Assembly: GCF_020447265.1 (NCBI RefSeq)
Contig: NZ_JAJADR010000001.1
Location: 1,550,001-1,614,000 of the forward strand
Origin: Hymenobacter lucidus
Lineage (GTDB): Bacteria > Bacteroidota > Bacteroidia > Cytophagales > Hymenobacteraceae
Reading direction: 5' to 3'
Length of the DNA stretch: 64,000 bases
The position numbers and the translations under genes were made by a program. The notes under the pieces were generated by a model. That model saw only the letters and a program-made list of their open reading frames with translations. It was not told the origin of the DNA and ran no database searches. Shown here piece by piece: positions 17,941 to 26,610 of the stretch (positions within the stretch are counted from its first letter, which is position 1; each line of letters starts with the position of its first letter).

Positions 17941-18744
17941 GTGCTCGTTGTAGGGGCAGCTGCAAGAAATGCAGGTGTTGGTCCCGGCAAAATGGGTGTT
18001 GGTGTAACAAATTTCAGCCAACTGACGGGTTGAGGTACGTTTGTGTCATCCCAACAGCAGCCCGGCAACCAAAGGCGTTTGCGTCTCAGCTTTCGCGTCA
18101 GAGCACTCCATACATTAGCCAGCAGCAGACGCGCAACCCGGTAGTTGATCAGGTGAAAAACGGGATAAGGGGTAAAAGGGTACTTATTATTATCTGATTA
18201 GATAGTTATTTTATTCGATCCTCTAGATTATGAAAAAGCCGGCCCGGCGTAAAAATCGGGTCGGCTTTTTCCTTTGCTGTGTCAAGTAGTTTTTTGTGTT
18301 AGTAGCTGTCTGTAATTTATGGCAGACGATGATTGTTGCGGCTGGTTGCTATCAGTTGCAGTAATTCATTGGTCATATAAATTATGTTGGTGACCAGTGG
18401 TGCTGTGCTAAGTGTCTGCTGTGAATAGCTATAGCAGAAGCCTGTGCCATTTTATTGATTATAAGCCCAAACAAGATGTTTAGGGCTGTTGGTACTTCGA
18501 AAGGGAGGATTGGTGTAATGTATTTTTAAGCCGCCGCTGACTACTCTATGTTTGTATCATCAGAATCGCAAAAGGGAATATTACAAGGGGTTGTTTTGGT
18601 TTGATAGTTATTTCATAATGAATTTTTATTAACAGGTAAATTATTTTATGACAATGCGTTATTTAAGCTAAAGGGGTTAGCAGTATTTTTATTTTATGTT
18701 GATGATTATCTGTTCTGTTTATTATTTTATCATTATCGTTATTT
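17941..18744. other. gene-free AT-rich stretch with possible small RNAs
   Basis: About 800 bases without a credible reading frame. It holds two exact matches to the -7 consensus TAnnTTTG on the plus strand: TACGTTTG near 18032 and TATGTTTG near 18547. Each lies roughly 200 bases before a strong hairpin terminator (18233-18270 and 18745-18783). Neither has a TTG at the -33 distance; only T-rich triplets are present. Two tandem small non-coding transcripts would fit this layout, but no known RNA family was recognised. An 18-codon frame from 18549 is too short to claim. Confidence 0.25.
18233..18270 (+). terminator. strong hairpin inside a gene-free region
   Basis: A 14-bp stem pairs 18233-18246 with 18257-18270 (AAAAAGCCGGCCCG against CGGGTCGGCTTTTT, one G-T pair) and ends in five T. 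It has no coding gene directly upstream on either strand, which suggests that it ends a non-coding transcript. Confidence 0.7.
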
Positions 18745-18783
18745 AAAAAAAGAACCCGGCTATTTTAGCCGGGTTCTTTTTTT
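18745..18783. terminator. bidirectional terminator after the hydrolase gene
   Basis: A perfect 18-bp stem pairs 18745-18762 with 18766-18783 around a TTT loop, with A7 and T7 outer runs. It serves the minus-strand hydrolase ending at 18819 and any plus-strand transcript from the gene-free region. Confidence 0.9.
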
Positions 18784-18818
18784 GTGGCCTGCGCAGTAGC
18801 CCGCCAATAACCTGCTGA

Positions 18819-19895
18819 TTATAGATGGTCGCGCAGGTATTGGTATACTTCCGGGTTGGAAAGCAGCCCCGCGTGGCTTTGCTGCGCGAATACGCGGGTA
18901 TGCACCTGGGAGTCAGGTGGCAGGGCTGGGTCGCCGAAAATGCGGCCAACGGCGCTGCCGGCTCCTACCAGCCCGTCGCCGAAATAGTGATGGAGCGCCG
19001 AACCGGCCGTTTTGAGCAGTGAGCCCACCAGCACATGGTATTGCACACCGGGTAGAGGCGGCACCACCGTGCGAGGCGGCATCAGTACGTCATCGGCGTG
19101 CGGGTCCTGCCAGTCCTGGTCCACAAGCAGGGCGTGGCGTAGGTCCTTGATGCCGTTGCTACGCTGGTCCATGGCCCGGCTTAGGAAGCGCGTCGGGGCC
19201 ACGTTGATTTTGCGCAGCATTACGGACGTGAGGTGGCTGTTCTGCTCTAGAAACGACCCATCGTTGGGCACGCCCAGCAAAAACACCGACCGGAGCCGGC
19301 TCAACCAGCTGGCGGGCGTTGCCGGGCCGTGCGTGCCGTAGTAGCCGGCGCTGCGAATTACGAGGCCGCCCATGGAGTGGCCCACCAACACCAGCTCGCC
19401 CACGGCTTCCGCATGGGTTTCTACCAGCTCGGTAAGTAGTTGGGACAGTAGCTGGCCATTTTGAGAAATGTGCAGGCCGCTGTTGTAGCGCACGTAGAGG
19501 CAGCGTACCCCGGCCTCACGCTGCAGGAGCGGGCCGTAGCGCGGCGTATCGGGCGAGCCCGCCTGCCAGATCATCTCGTCGCCCATCAGCCCGTGCAGAA
19601 AGACCACCGTAGTCAGGGGCGGAGCGGTCAGGGGCAGGTCGGCCACGGCCACATCGGCCCCGAGCTGGCGGAAACTTAGCTGGATAGCCCGGTAGTCGTG
19701 GCGCTCAGCCAGCTGGTCGCCGATGGCCCCGTTGAGAATGGGCAGGGTAAAGTGCCGGTAGGCCTGGCCGGCCTGGTACAGATAATCGAAGCCCTGCACC
19801 GGAAGCGAAGCCGCCCTTCGCGCGGCGGCCGAAAAGCGGCGCCAGCGCGAAGGGCGGTCAGCAGAATCCCCGGTGGGAGTGGTAGGATCGGTCAC
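18819..19895 (-). CDS. alpha/beta-fold hydrolase, lipase-like
   Basis: 358 residues. It starts with GTG at 19895, overlapping the upstream TGA as GTGA, so translation is coupled to the T9SS gene before it. The strand-turn motif TVVFLHGLMGDEMIW (oxyanion region) and the nucleophile elbow VLVGHSMGGLVIRS with Ser174 are typical of PGAP1/DUF676-like lipases and esterases. An Asp in the DADDVLMP area and the HAGLLSNPEVYQYL histidine could complete the triad. There is no clear signal peptide; the Arg-rich N-terminus suggests a cytoplasmic protein. Substrate unknown. A strong terminator follows. Confidence 0.8.
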   Translation of the reverse strand: MTDPTTPTGDSADRPSRWRRFSAAARRAASLPVQGFDYLYQAGQAYRHFTLPILNGAIGDQLAERHDYRAIQLSFRQLGADVAVADLPLTAPPLTTVVFLHGLMGDEMIWQAGSPDTPRYGPLLQREAGVRCLYVRYNSGLHISQNGQLLSQLLTELVETHAEAVGELVLVGHSMGGLVIRSAGYYGTHGPATPASWLSRLRSVFLLGVPNDGSFLEQNSHLTSVMLRKINVAPTRFLSRAMDQRSNGIKDLRHALLVDQDWQDPHADDVLMPPRTVVPPLPGVQYHVLVGSLLKTAGSALHHYFGDGLVGAGSAVGRIFGDPALPPDSQVHTRVFAQQSHAGLLSNPEVYQYLRDHL

Positions 19896-20815
19896 GGAAT
19901 CAAGAGTTTGTGAATTACCGGGCCGTCGGGCGTGTCGAGGCGCAGGGTGTAGACGCCGGCCCGCTGGCCCCGCAAATCTACGGTGCGCAAGCCACTTGCG
20001 TTGGCCGGCGCGGCCGGCTGGCGCACGATGATGCGGCCCGTCATATCGGCCACGGTGTAGGCGGCGCGCACCCAGTTAGCTTCCCGGGAAGTGGAGAGCA
20101 TAAACAGGCCATCAGCGCTGGGGTTGGGGTACACCGTAACGGCCGCATTGCGGGCCGCATCGAGGGTAGGAGTAGCCGTGCCGCTTAGTACCACATCATC
20201 GATATAGAGACTGGTGCCGACGGTCGGCGCGTCGTTGGTGCTGGAAATAAATACAATGCGGATGGAATCGGGGGTGGCAGATGAGGCGTACTGCAGTGGA
20301 ATTGTGCGCAGCGTATACGTGCTGGCGGGAGCCAACTCATCGGCGCCGGCGGCTATTACGGTAGTCTCGGTGCCGTTCCACTTCGTCAGAATTATCTGGG
20401 CCCCGGCCATTTCAGTAGCGGCGGCGGCCCCGGTAAGCTTATAGTAGAATTGCATATTGGCCGGCCGGCCGGTAAAGGGAATGCCGCCCGGAAACTCCGA
20501 ATCGATGGTAGCACCGGCGCCGAGGCCCAGAATGCCGGGAAACGTGAAGCCAAATATTGGGTTGGATTTGTTTTCTAGCAGGGCCGCATACGTACCGCCA
20601 TGCTTGTCGATGGTCTGGCTGGTAGTGCTCACCGGAAACGGAAAGCCCGAATTGGCCAGCACATCGTCGAAGGTAAACCAGCTAGTGGGGGCCAGGGCGG
20701 TACCGCGGGTTTGCCAGGTTTCGAGCGTGCCGTTGGGCAACGTCTGAGCGGTGGCCGACAAGGACACGGCGGTGGTCAGGGCCGTGAGGCAGAGGCGTAC
20801 AAGTGTTTTTTTCAT
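19892..20815 (-). CDS. secreted protein with T9SS type A sorting domain
   Basis: 307 residues from MKKTLVRLCL at 20815; the signal peptide ends at SATAQ. The body begins LPNGTLETWQ and has a Bacteroidota carbohydrate-binding-like (PCMD-type) beta-sandwich look: FGFTFPGILGLGAGATI, then TLRTIPLQYAS and SLYIDDVVLSG. The last 80 residues are a T9SS type A sorting domain (VTVYPNPSADGLFML, ADMTGRIIV, GVYTLRLDT). The protein should therefore cross the outer membrane and stay on the surface or be released. It carries no catalytic motif I recognise. It overlaps the hydrolase gene by four bases. Confidence 0.8.
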   Translation of the reverse strand: MKKTLVRLCLTALTTAVSLSATAQTLPNGTLETWQTRGTALAPTSWFTFDDVLANSGFPFPVSTTSQTIDKHGGTYAALLENKSNPIFGFTFPGILGLGAGATIDSEFPGGIPFTGRPANMQFYYKLTGAAAATEMAGAQIILTKWNGTETTVIAAGADELAPASTYTLRTIPLQYASSATPDSIRIVFISSTNDAPTVGTSLYIDDVVLSGTATPTLDAARNAAVTVYPNPSADGLFMLSTSREANWVRAAYTVADMTGRIIVRQPAAPANASGLRTVDLRGQRAGVYTLRLDTPDGPVIHKLLIP

Positions 20816-20938
20816 AGCTGTGGAGGTAAGGTTTTTATCAGAGATGCCTAAGCTGGCAATAGGGTTGCCAGCGCTCCAAAGGTACAAGGTGAAAGGTGCT
20901 TAGTCCAATCACATCTTTATGCGATCCTATCGGTGGGG

Positions 20939-21784
20939 TTAGGCTCTGCGCTGAAACACCGCGTAGAGCAGCCCCAGAAAGCTGCCCGCCAACAGCCCGC
21001 CGATGTGCGCAGCATTATCTGTAGAGCCCGTGCCTTGCAGGCCTGCCTGCAGCTGACTGGGCACGAGCAGCAGAATAAGCCAGAACAAGCCGAAGCGCTG
21101 CTGCCGGCTCAAAGGCACGGCTCCCGTCACGGCCAGGGCCAGCAGCAGTCCGTAGAGCCCGAAAATGGCCCCGGAAGCTCCCACTGAATTAACGCCCGGC
21201 GCGTGCCACCACAAGCTCAGCAAACTGCCCCCCACGCCGCTGAGTAGATAAACCAGCAGCAGCCGGCCCGGCCCGATTAGCGACTCGGTGAGCCGCCCCA
21301 GAAACAGCAGGGCCAGGGAATTGAGCAGCAAATGTGCTAGCCCGCCGTGCAAAAAGCAGCTAGTGAGCAGGCGCCAGGGCTGGCCGTGCAGTGTGAGCGG
21401 CGAAAAGTTGGAACCCCAGGCCACCAGCATAGCCGCTTGGGGCTGAAATACGTCGGCCCCGGCCTGTACCATGAGGCCAAACACCAGCACGTTGAGCGCC
21501 AGCAGTAGGGGCGTTACGAAGTAGGTGGCGGAAGGTCGGAAAAGCTGCCCCAGCGCATCGGCGGCCACGCGGTACCAGGGCTGCTCGGCCGGTACGGCTA
21601 CCGGGGGCGGGGCAGCGGCCGGGGTTAGCTGCTCGGCCGTGGGCACCAAGCCACGCTGCTGTAGCTCGCGCACGGCAGCCTCGCCCAGCGCGGGTGGGTA
21701 GCGGCGGGCATTCTGGGCCAGATAGAGCAGCTCGGCGTCCGTCTTTTGGGCAAATAACTCAGGTAGGGTAGGGCCGGTTGCCAT
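20939..21784 (-). CDS. rhomboid family intramembrane serine protease
   Basis: 281 residues. Rhomboids cut transmembrane helices inside the bilayer. The sequence shows the HGGLAHLLLNSLALLFLG motif on helix 2, the catalytic serine in GASGAIFG (Ser204) and the catalytic histidine in NAAHIGG (His260), with about six hydrophobic helices. An N-terminal cytoplasmic segment of about 70 residues carries DAELLYLAQNARRYPPALGE and ELQQRGL, a motif that recurs in the protein encoded 45 bases upstream. The two genes are probably co-transcribed and may share a partner. Catalytically complete as read. Confidence 0.9.
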   Translation of the reverse strand: MATGPTLPELFAQKTDAELLYLAQNARRYPPALGEAAVRELQQRGLVPTAEQLTPAAAPPPVAVPAEQPWYRVAADALGQLFRPSATYFVTPLLLALNVLVFGLMVQAGADVFQPQAAMLVAWGSNFSPLTLHGQPWRLLTSCFLHGGLAHLLLNSLALLFLGRLTESLIGPGRLLLVYLLSGVGGSLLSLWWHAPGVNSVGASGAIFGLYGLLLALAVTGAVPLSRQQRFGLFWLILLLVPSQLQAGLQGTGSTDNAAHIGGLLAGSFLGLLYAVFQRRA

Positions 21785-21829
21785 GGTCGGAGTAAAAGCC
21801 GGCAGCGCCGGAAAAGTTTGTTGCCGGCC

Positions 21830-22942
21830 TTATTCCCGGGAAGCCGCCGCGGCGCGCTTGGTCGTTACGACCACCGCGCCCGAATGCGCCCGGGGACCGA
21901 AGGCAGCAACGGCGGCTTTGCCATTCACTACCAGCACGCGGGCAATGGAATCGGGGTGGAGGCGGGCTACTTTTTCCGGCGCGTCGCCGGTTTGCGGGTC
22001 GCTGGCCAGCAACTCGCCATCCAGCACGTAGAGCGGATTGTGGCCCGGGCGGGTGGGGGGCAGCTGCAGCTGCTGAGCTACGGCCGGGGCTGCTTTGGGC
22101 TGGCGGGCCTTGGTAACGGTGCCGGGCTTAATGCGCTGCCCCACTGGCACGCCCAGCAACCCCTGGCGCATGTACAAAATGGAGTCGTTCATGAGCATCG
22201 AATACTCCGTCAGCACCGCCGCACCTACCTTGTAGGCATCCCGCTGCGCCTCCAGGGTGTTGATGCGAGTAATGGCCACGCGCGACATTTGCTGGAGCTG
22301 CCGCGACATGGTAGGCCGTAGGCGGTGGTCGTACACTAGTACGCTGGTCAGGCGGTGCCACTTATCGAGCGTCATATCGGCCTGGCCGGGAAAGGTGGCG
22401 TCGAGCTGGTCGGCTACGACCTGGTCGAACAGGTAGTTCGAGGGGTTTTCAGCCTCCCAGAAACGGCGGGCCAGCAGCAGAAACTTGCGCTGGGCAGCGG
22501 TGTCGGCCCGCTCGGCGGCAGGCAGCGTGGCCGGCATCTTCTTCAGCTGGGCCGTGGTCAGTGAATCGAAGGAGGGCATCTGGTGGGTGGCCACCGATAC
22601 CAGCTCGGCGGGTTTGGCTGGTGCTACTGCCTGGGCAGGCTTTTTGGCTCCCGAAGGCCACAGAAAAAAGCCGGCGGCCACTACCACGAGGCCCACCCCG
22701 ATGGCCGGGGCCAGCCAGTGCCGGGTGGGTGCTTCCTCGTCGTAGGCGGTATCAACCAGCGGGAGCTGGGCTGGGTTGGCGGCTACGGGGTAGGAAATAG
22801 TCACGCCCCGCCGGTGTAGCTCCTTGCGGGCCGCGTTTACTAGCTCGGAGTGGTAGTACGTCGGGTTTTGAACCAGGTAGAGCAGCTCGGCCTCCGATTT
22901 GGAAAGCAGAAAATCAGCGTTGGAAGAAACGGGGGCAGACAT
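21830..22942 (-). CDS. single-pass membrane protein with a TonB-plug-like C-terminal segment
   Basis: 370 residues. Residues about 10-45 (EAELLYLVQNPTYYHSELVN, KELHRRGV) match the N-terminus of the neighbouring rhomboid. One transmembrane helix follows near 80-97 (WLAPAIGVGLVVVAAGFFLW). The middle is charged and helical. The C-terminus (NPLYVLDGELLAS, then LHPDSIARVLVVNG and GPRAHSGAVVVTTK) resembles the plug motif of SusC-type transporters (PLYVIDG, then IESITVLKD and GANGVIIITTK), but no barrel follows. Such plug-like modules also occur in other Bacteroidota membrane proteins. Function unknown. It may work with the rhomboid. Confidence 0.6.
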   Translation of the reverse strand: MSAPVSSNADFLLSKSEAELLYLVQNPTYYHSELVNAARKELHRRGVTISYPVAANPAQLPLVDTAYDEEAPTRHWLAPAIGVGLVVVAAGFFLWPSGAKKPAQAVAPAKPAELVSVATHQMPSFDSLTTAQLKKMPATLPAAERADTAAQRKFLLLARRFWEAENPSNYLFDQVVADQLDATFPGQADMTLDKWHRLTSVLVYDHRLRPTMSRQLQQMSRVAITRINTLEAQRDAYKVGAAVLTEYSMLMNDSILYMRQGLLGVPVGQRIKPGTVTKARQPKAAPAVAQQLQLPPTRPGHNPLYVLDGELLASDPQTGDAPEKVARLHPDSIARVLVVNGKAAVAAFGPRAHSGAVVVTTKRAAAASRE

Positions 22943-23099
22943 GAAGAAAGCAGAACAATAAGGCCAGTATCAATCCGTAAGTTGGGGAAAACCGCGGGCA
23001 AAACCACTGGGAATTATTAAACCAGCCCACCCGCCCGGCGTATAGCATAGCAGCACGTAGCCGGCCGGCTGCGGCTTCCTAACCCAGCACCTGATTCTT

Positions 23100-23408
23100 A
23101 TGCAAGATCCTGAGGAAATTCCCACTGACGGCCGCAACATTCAGCAGGCCACCACTTCCCAGTCGGAGCAGCGCCAGCCCGAAGGCCGGCAGGCCCCCGG
23201 CACCGACGCGCTGCGGGGCAACAACGGCGACGACAACTCCGGCAGCGGCGGCACCGCCGGCGGCCACGCAATAAAAGGCCGGCGCGTGAGTACCGGCCCC
23301 AACTACGACCAGCCCGGCAACGCGGCCGACGGCGACGTGGGCGGCAGCACCATTTCCAGCGGCACCGGCGTATCGGGCGGTGAAACCGGGCAAGTACCGC
23401 AGCTGTAG
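23100..23408 (+). CDS. small disordered hydrophilic protein
   Basis: 102 residues, almost free of hydrophobic stretches and rich in Gly, Asp, Ser, Thr and Gln; no recognised family. The codon pattern is GC-rich like the neighbours and the antisense frame looks worse, so I accept it as coding with reservation. It shares a short RVST motif and similar composition with the next gene, and the pair may be hydrophilin-like, stress-related proteins. That is inference. It is divergent from the membrane protein gene at 21830-22942. Confidence 0.5.
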   Translation: MQDPEEIPTDGRNIQQATTSQSEQRQPEGRQAPGTDALRGNNGDDNSGSGGTAGGHAIKGRRVSTGPNYDQPGNAADGDVGGSTISSGTGVSGGETGQVPQL

Positions 23409-23489
23409 CTGCTCATAGGTTGTTCTGCCTAATCAACTAACAGCCAGAAAAATTAACAATCAACTACTAATCAACCACCAACCACCCTC

Positions 23490-23762
23490 ATGGCAAACCA
23501 ACCCAATAATGCCGGCACCTCTTCTGAAGACAGCGGTGCTCAGCGCGTAAGCACCACCAGCCACGGCCAGGACGGCACTTCCAAAAATGAAGCGCAGGCC
23601 GCCGCTCAGAAAGCCGACGACGCCCAGAACAACACTACCAGCACCCAGAGCAACATGGGCAACGGCGACGGTATCCGGGGCGACTACGGCGACGCCAGTC
23701 AGACTAACGGCATGGAAGGCGGCAACAAAGACGAATCCGACACCCGCCAAAACCACAATTAG
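23490..23762 (+). CDS. small disordered Asn/Gly/Asp-rich protein
   Basis: 90 residues of low-complexity hydrophilic sequence (QRVSTTSHG, QAAAQKADDAQNN, GNGDGIRGDYGDASQ). There is no signal peptide, no helix-forming hydrophobic core and no family match I know. It follows the previous small gene by 81 bases and is closed by a good terminator, which supports a real transcript. A desiccation- or osmotic-stress role is only a compositional guess. Confidence 0.55.
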   Translation: MANQPNNAGTSSEDSGAQRVSTTSHGQDGTSKNEAQAAAQKADDAQNNTTSTQSNMGNGDGIRGDYGDASQTNGMEGGNKDESDTRQNHN

Positions 23763-23798
23763 GGGCCGCTTCAGCTGTGTAGTCGATTAAGTTCTGTG

Positions 23799-23841
23799 AA
23801 AATGCTGCCTGGGCTATATAGAAAGCCAGGGCAGCATTTTT
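23799..23841 (+). terminator. terminator after the small hydrophilic genes
   Basis: A near-perfect stem of about 16 bp (23799-23815 with 23824-23841) around a short A-rich loop, ending in five T. Confidence 0.8.
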
Positions 23842-23951
23842 GCATTTTTAGCCAGCCTTCATCCAGCAGTAAGGGCTGATTTTGGGCGAGCTTCCGCAAA
23901 ACCCGGCGGGCCAGTGCGTAATTTGCGGACGTTTTCTCCGTTTCTGTGCTG

Positions 23952-25712
23952 ATGTTTCGATTGTTCCCGGCTGCCCGCCCTCTTGGTTTTTGGATTTTTT
24001 CGCTGCTATTCCTGTTCAGCTTCACCCGGGCGGTTCTGGCTCAGGATGGACCGCCGAAGCGGGAGCTGCGCGGCGTCTGGATTGCAACGGTGGAAAACAT
24101 CGACTGGCCCAGCAGCCGCACGCTCACGCCCGAGCAGCAGCGCCGCGAGTACCGCCGCATTCTGGACGTGCAGCAGCGCAACGGCATCAATGCGGTGTTT
24201 GTGCAGGTGCGGCCCGCCGCCGACGCCTTTTACCAGAGCGAGCTGGAGCCCTGGAGCAAGTGGCTCACCGGGCAGCAGGGCAAAGCCCCTGGCCCGGCCT
24301 ACGACCCGCTCCCGTTTCTGATTGACGAGGCCCACGCCCGGGGCATGGAGTTTCACGCCTGGTTTAACCCCTACCGGGCCAGTATGGACTCCGTGACGCG
24401 CCGCCTGGCCCCCAACCATCCGTTTAAGCAGCACCCCGAGTGGTTTTTGCGCTTCGGCGGCAAGCTGCTCTTCAACCCCGGTCTGCCCGAGGTGCGCAGC
24501 TACATCACCCGGGTTATCCTGGACGTGGTGCGGCGCTACGACATCGACGGGGTGCATTTCGACGACTACTTCTACCCCTATCCCGAGCCCGGCCTGAAAA
24601 TCCAGGATGACGCGGCTTTTCAGCTCTATAATGCCGACAAGCTGAGCCTGGCCGACTGGCGCCGCCAAAACGTGAACAAGCTCATTGAGGGCCTCCACGA
24701 CACGATTCAGGATACCAAGCGCTGGGTGAAGTTCGGCATTTCGCCCTTCGGCGTTTGGATGAACAAGAGCGCCCACCCCGACGGCTCCGACACCCGCGCC
24801 GGGCAGCCCAGCTACGCCAACCTCTACGCCGACTCGCGCCTGTGGCTGCAGGAAGGCTGGATCGACTACATCGTGCCCCAGCTCTACTGGAGCACCAATT
24901 TTAAGCTAGTGCCCTACGCTACCTTGCTTGAATGGTGGACGCGTAACCACTTCGGCCGTCACCTCTACATTGGGCAGGGCGCCTACCGGATGCTGGAAAA
25001 CACCCGCTCTGACACCACCTGGCGCAACCCCCGCGAGCTACCCCGGCAGGTGCGCCTCAACCGCTCGTACCCCACCGACGTCAGCGGCAGCGTGTTTTTC
25101 AGTGCCCGCTCCCTGATGTCGAACCCGCTGCACACCCGCGACTCGCTCCGCCAGAACCTGTTCCGCTACCCGGCCCTGGTGCCCACCATGCCCTGGCTCG
25201 ACGCCGTGCCGCCCCGCCCAGCCCAGAACCTGGTGCTGACCCGCGCCGCGCCGGCCATTACCCTCACCTGGCAGCCCGGCCCCGCCGCAGCCGATGGCGA
25301 CGTGGCCCGCTACTTTGTGGTCTACCGCTTCACCAAAGGCCAGGAGCCCACGCCCGACGACCCGCGCAATATTCTGGCTCTGGTGCAGAGCCGCCCCAAC
25401 GCTTCGTCGGTACTAGTGGATACCAGCGCCGCCCCCGGCACCGACTACGCCTACTACATTACCGCCGTCGACCGGCTGCACAACGAAAGCACCCCCGTGC
25501 GGGTAAGCACCCAGGGCAAAGCCGCCGAGGTTATCGTGGCCCAGGCCCCGGTGTCTGCGGCTCCGGTAGCTGCCGCGCCGCCAGTGGCGGCTACCAGGCC
25601 ATTGCCGCCAACCCGGCCCGCCGTAGTGCAGCCCGAAACGGCCGCCGTGACGAAGGTGAAAACCAAGACCAAAAAGCGCGGCTTCTTCGCCCGACTGTTT
25701 GGCAAGAAGTAA
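23952..25712 (+). CDS. GHL10/DUF187-type glycoside hydrolase with FN3 domain
   Basis: 586 residues from the ATG at 23952; a GTG 6 bases earlier is the alternative. The signal peptide ends at RAVLAQ. The catalytic barrel begins ELRGVWIATVENIDWPS, the hallmark of the GHL10 (DUF187) family of presumed glycosidases. It continues with FVQVRPAADAFYQSE, GMEFHAWFNPYRA, YDIDGVHFDDYFYPYPEP and WIDYIVPQLYW. A fibronectin type III domain spans roughly residues 420-515. An Ala/Pro-rich linker and a basic tail (TKKRGFFARLFGKK) end the protein. Substrate is unknown; some relatives act on cell-wall or exopolysaccharide glycans. It stands alone in the plus direction. Confidence 0.85.
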   Translation: MFRLFPAARPLGFWIFSLLFLFSFTRAVLAQDGPPKRELRGVWIATVENIDWPSSRTLTPEQQRREYRRILDVQQRNGINAVFVQVRPAADAFYQSELEPWSKWLTGQQGKAPGPAYDPLPFLIDEAHARGMEFHAWFNPYRASMDSVTRRLAPNHPFKQHPEWFLRFGGKLLFNPGLPEVRSYITRVILDVVRRYDIDGVHFDDYFYPYPEPGLKIQDDAAFQLYNADKLSLADWRRQNVNKLIEGLHDTIQDTKRWVKFGISPFGVWMNKSAHPDGSDTRAGQPSYANLYADSRLWLQEGWIDYIVPQLYWSTNFKLVPYATLLEWWTRNHFGRHLYIGQGAYRMLENTRSDTTWRNPRELPRQVRLNRSYPTDVSGSVFFSARSLMSNPLHTRDSLRQNLFRYPALVPTMPWLDAVPPRPAQNLVLTRAAPAITLTWQPGPAAADGDVARYFVVYRFTKGQEPTPDDPRNILALVQSRPNASSVLVDTSAAPGTDYAYYITAVDRLHNESTPVRVSTQGKAAEVIVAQAPVSAAPVAAAPPVAATRPLPPTRPAVVQPETAAVTKVKTKTKKRGFFARLFGKK

Positions 25713-25745
25713 GCTTTTCAGCCTTCTTGTAGCAATGAAAACGGC

Positions 25746-26249
25746 CTAGTGCGAAGCAGCAGCGGGCGTAGTATCGGTGCGCCCGGCCCGCACCAGCGCC
25801 CAGCCGGCCAATAGCAGCAGCAAGCCAAACCCGAGAAAAGCCAGATCGGCCGGCAGGTGGCGGATAGTATACTCGTAAACGTGGTGCAGGCCCAGTATTT
25901 CGTGGTCGATGATGCCTTCAATGACGTTGAATAACCCCCAGCCGATGAGCAGGGAGCCGAAAAAGGTGCGGCCTGACCACGGCACATCCCGGCGGTGGCC
26001 CACGGCCCATAGCAGGCGCAGCCCCAGGGCCGTCATCACCCACACGGCAGCATGAAATACTCCGTCCCAGTACATATTTACCTTGGCATCAATGAGGTTG
26101 TTGGGCGGAAGCTTACCGGAAAGCATATTGTGCCACTGCAAAATCTGGTGCAGCACGATGCCGTCGACGAAGCCGCCCAGCCCGGCCCCCAGCAGGATGC
26201 CGGCCGCAATCAAGGGGCCACGGTGGAGCGGGGAGGAGTTGGCTTCCAT
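25746..26249 (-). CDS. DUF2243 family membrane protein
   Basis: 167 residues from MEANSSPLHRG. About four to five membrane helices carry DUF2243 features: GFVDGIVLHQILQWHNMLS near the start, DGVFHAAVWVM in the middle and NVIEGIIDHEILGLHHV later. The many conserved His residues inside helices suggest metal or haem contacts, but the family has no assigned function. It overlaps the preceding small membrane gene by 40 bases in another frame, so the two are coupled. Confidence 0.8.
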   Translation of the reverse strand: MEANSSPLHRGPLIAAGILLGAGLGGFVDGIVLHQILQWHNMLSGKLPPNNLIDAKVNMYWDGVFHAAVWVMTALGLRLLWAVGHRRDVPWSGRTFFGSLLIGWGLFNVIEGIIDHEILGLHHVYEYTIRHLPADLAFLGFGLLLLLAGWALVRAGRTDTTPAAASH

Positions 26250-26443
26250 GAGAACAGCGTAGGCGAGAAAAATAGCAACAGCACCCCACCCACCAGCAGC
26301 GCCACCGGCAGCAGCAACAGCAGCAGGGTATCTGTATAGTCCGGGGCATGGATGGCGGCCTCGACCCTGGGCCGGCACACCGCGCAGGCCTGGGCCGTGG
26401 TGGCTGCCAGCAGCAAGGCCAGCGTGGCAAGGAGCTTGAGCAT
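26210..26443 (-). CDS. small membrane protein with CxxC after signal peptide
   Basis: 77 residues from MLKLLATLAL at 26443; an upstream ATG would add 15 residues without a good signal. The cleavable signal ends near TTAQA, followed at once by CAVCRP, then one transmembrane helix (TLLLLLLPVALLVGGVLLLFF). Its 3' end overlaps the DUF2243 start, so the two products probably act together in the membrane. The cysteines may bind metal or haem or form a disulfide. Not recognised as a named family. Confidence 0.65.
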   Translation of the reverse strand: MLKLLATLALLLAATTAQACAVCRPRVEAAIHAPDYTDTLLLLLLPVALLVGGVLLLFFSPTLFSWKPTPPRSTVAP

Positions 26444-26553
26444 AGCGGGGGCAGTCAGGATAGTTGGTTTCAGCCGTAACGAGGCCATTGCAGGCCAGGT
26501 TGCTACTGCTCAGTTCCGTTGGCAGCCTACCTCGGCAGTACCATCGACAGCAC

Positions 26554-26588
26554 AAAAAAAGCTCCGGCCAACTGGCCGGAGCTTTTTT
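26554..26588 (-). terminator. terminator of the SusCD-lipoprotein operon
   Basis: A 10-bp GC-rich stem (GCTCCGGCC region) flanked by A7 and T6 runs, 23 bases downstream of the minus-strand lipoprotein gene stop. It is symmetric and may work both ways. Confidence 0.85.
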
Positions 26589-26610
26589 ACAACCTAAGTA
26601 AGCGCCGCCG

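Noticed and set aside
18060..18110. CCCGGCAACC motif resembling a SAM-I (S-box) riboswitch
   Set aside because: The other required S-box elements are absent and no methionine gene follows.
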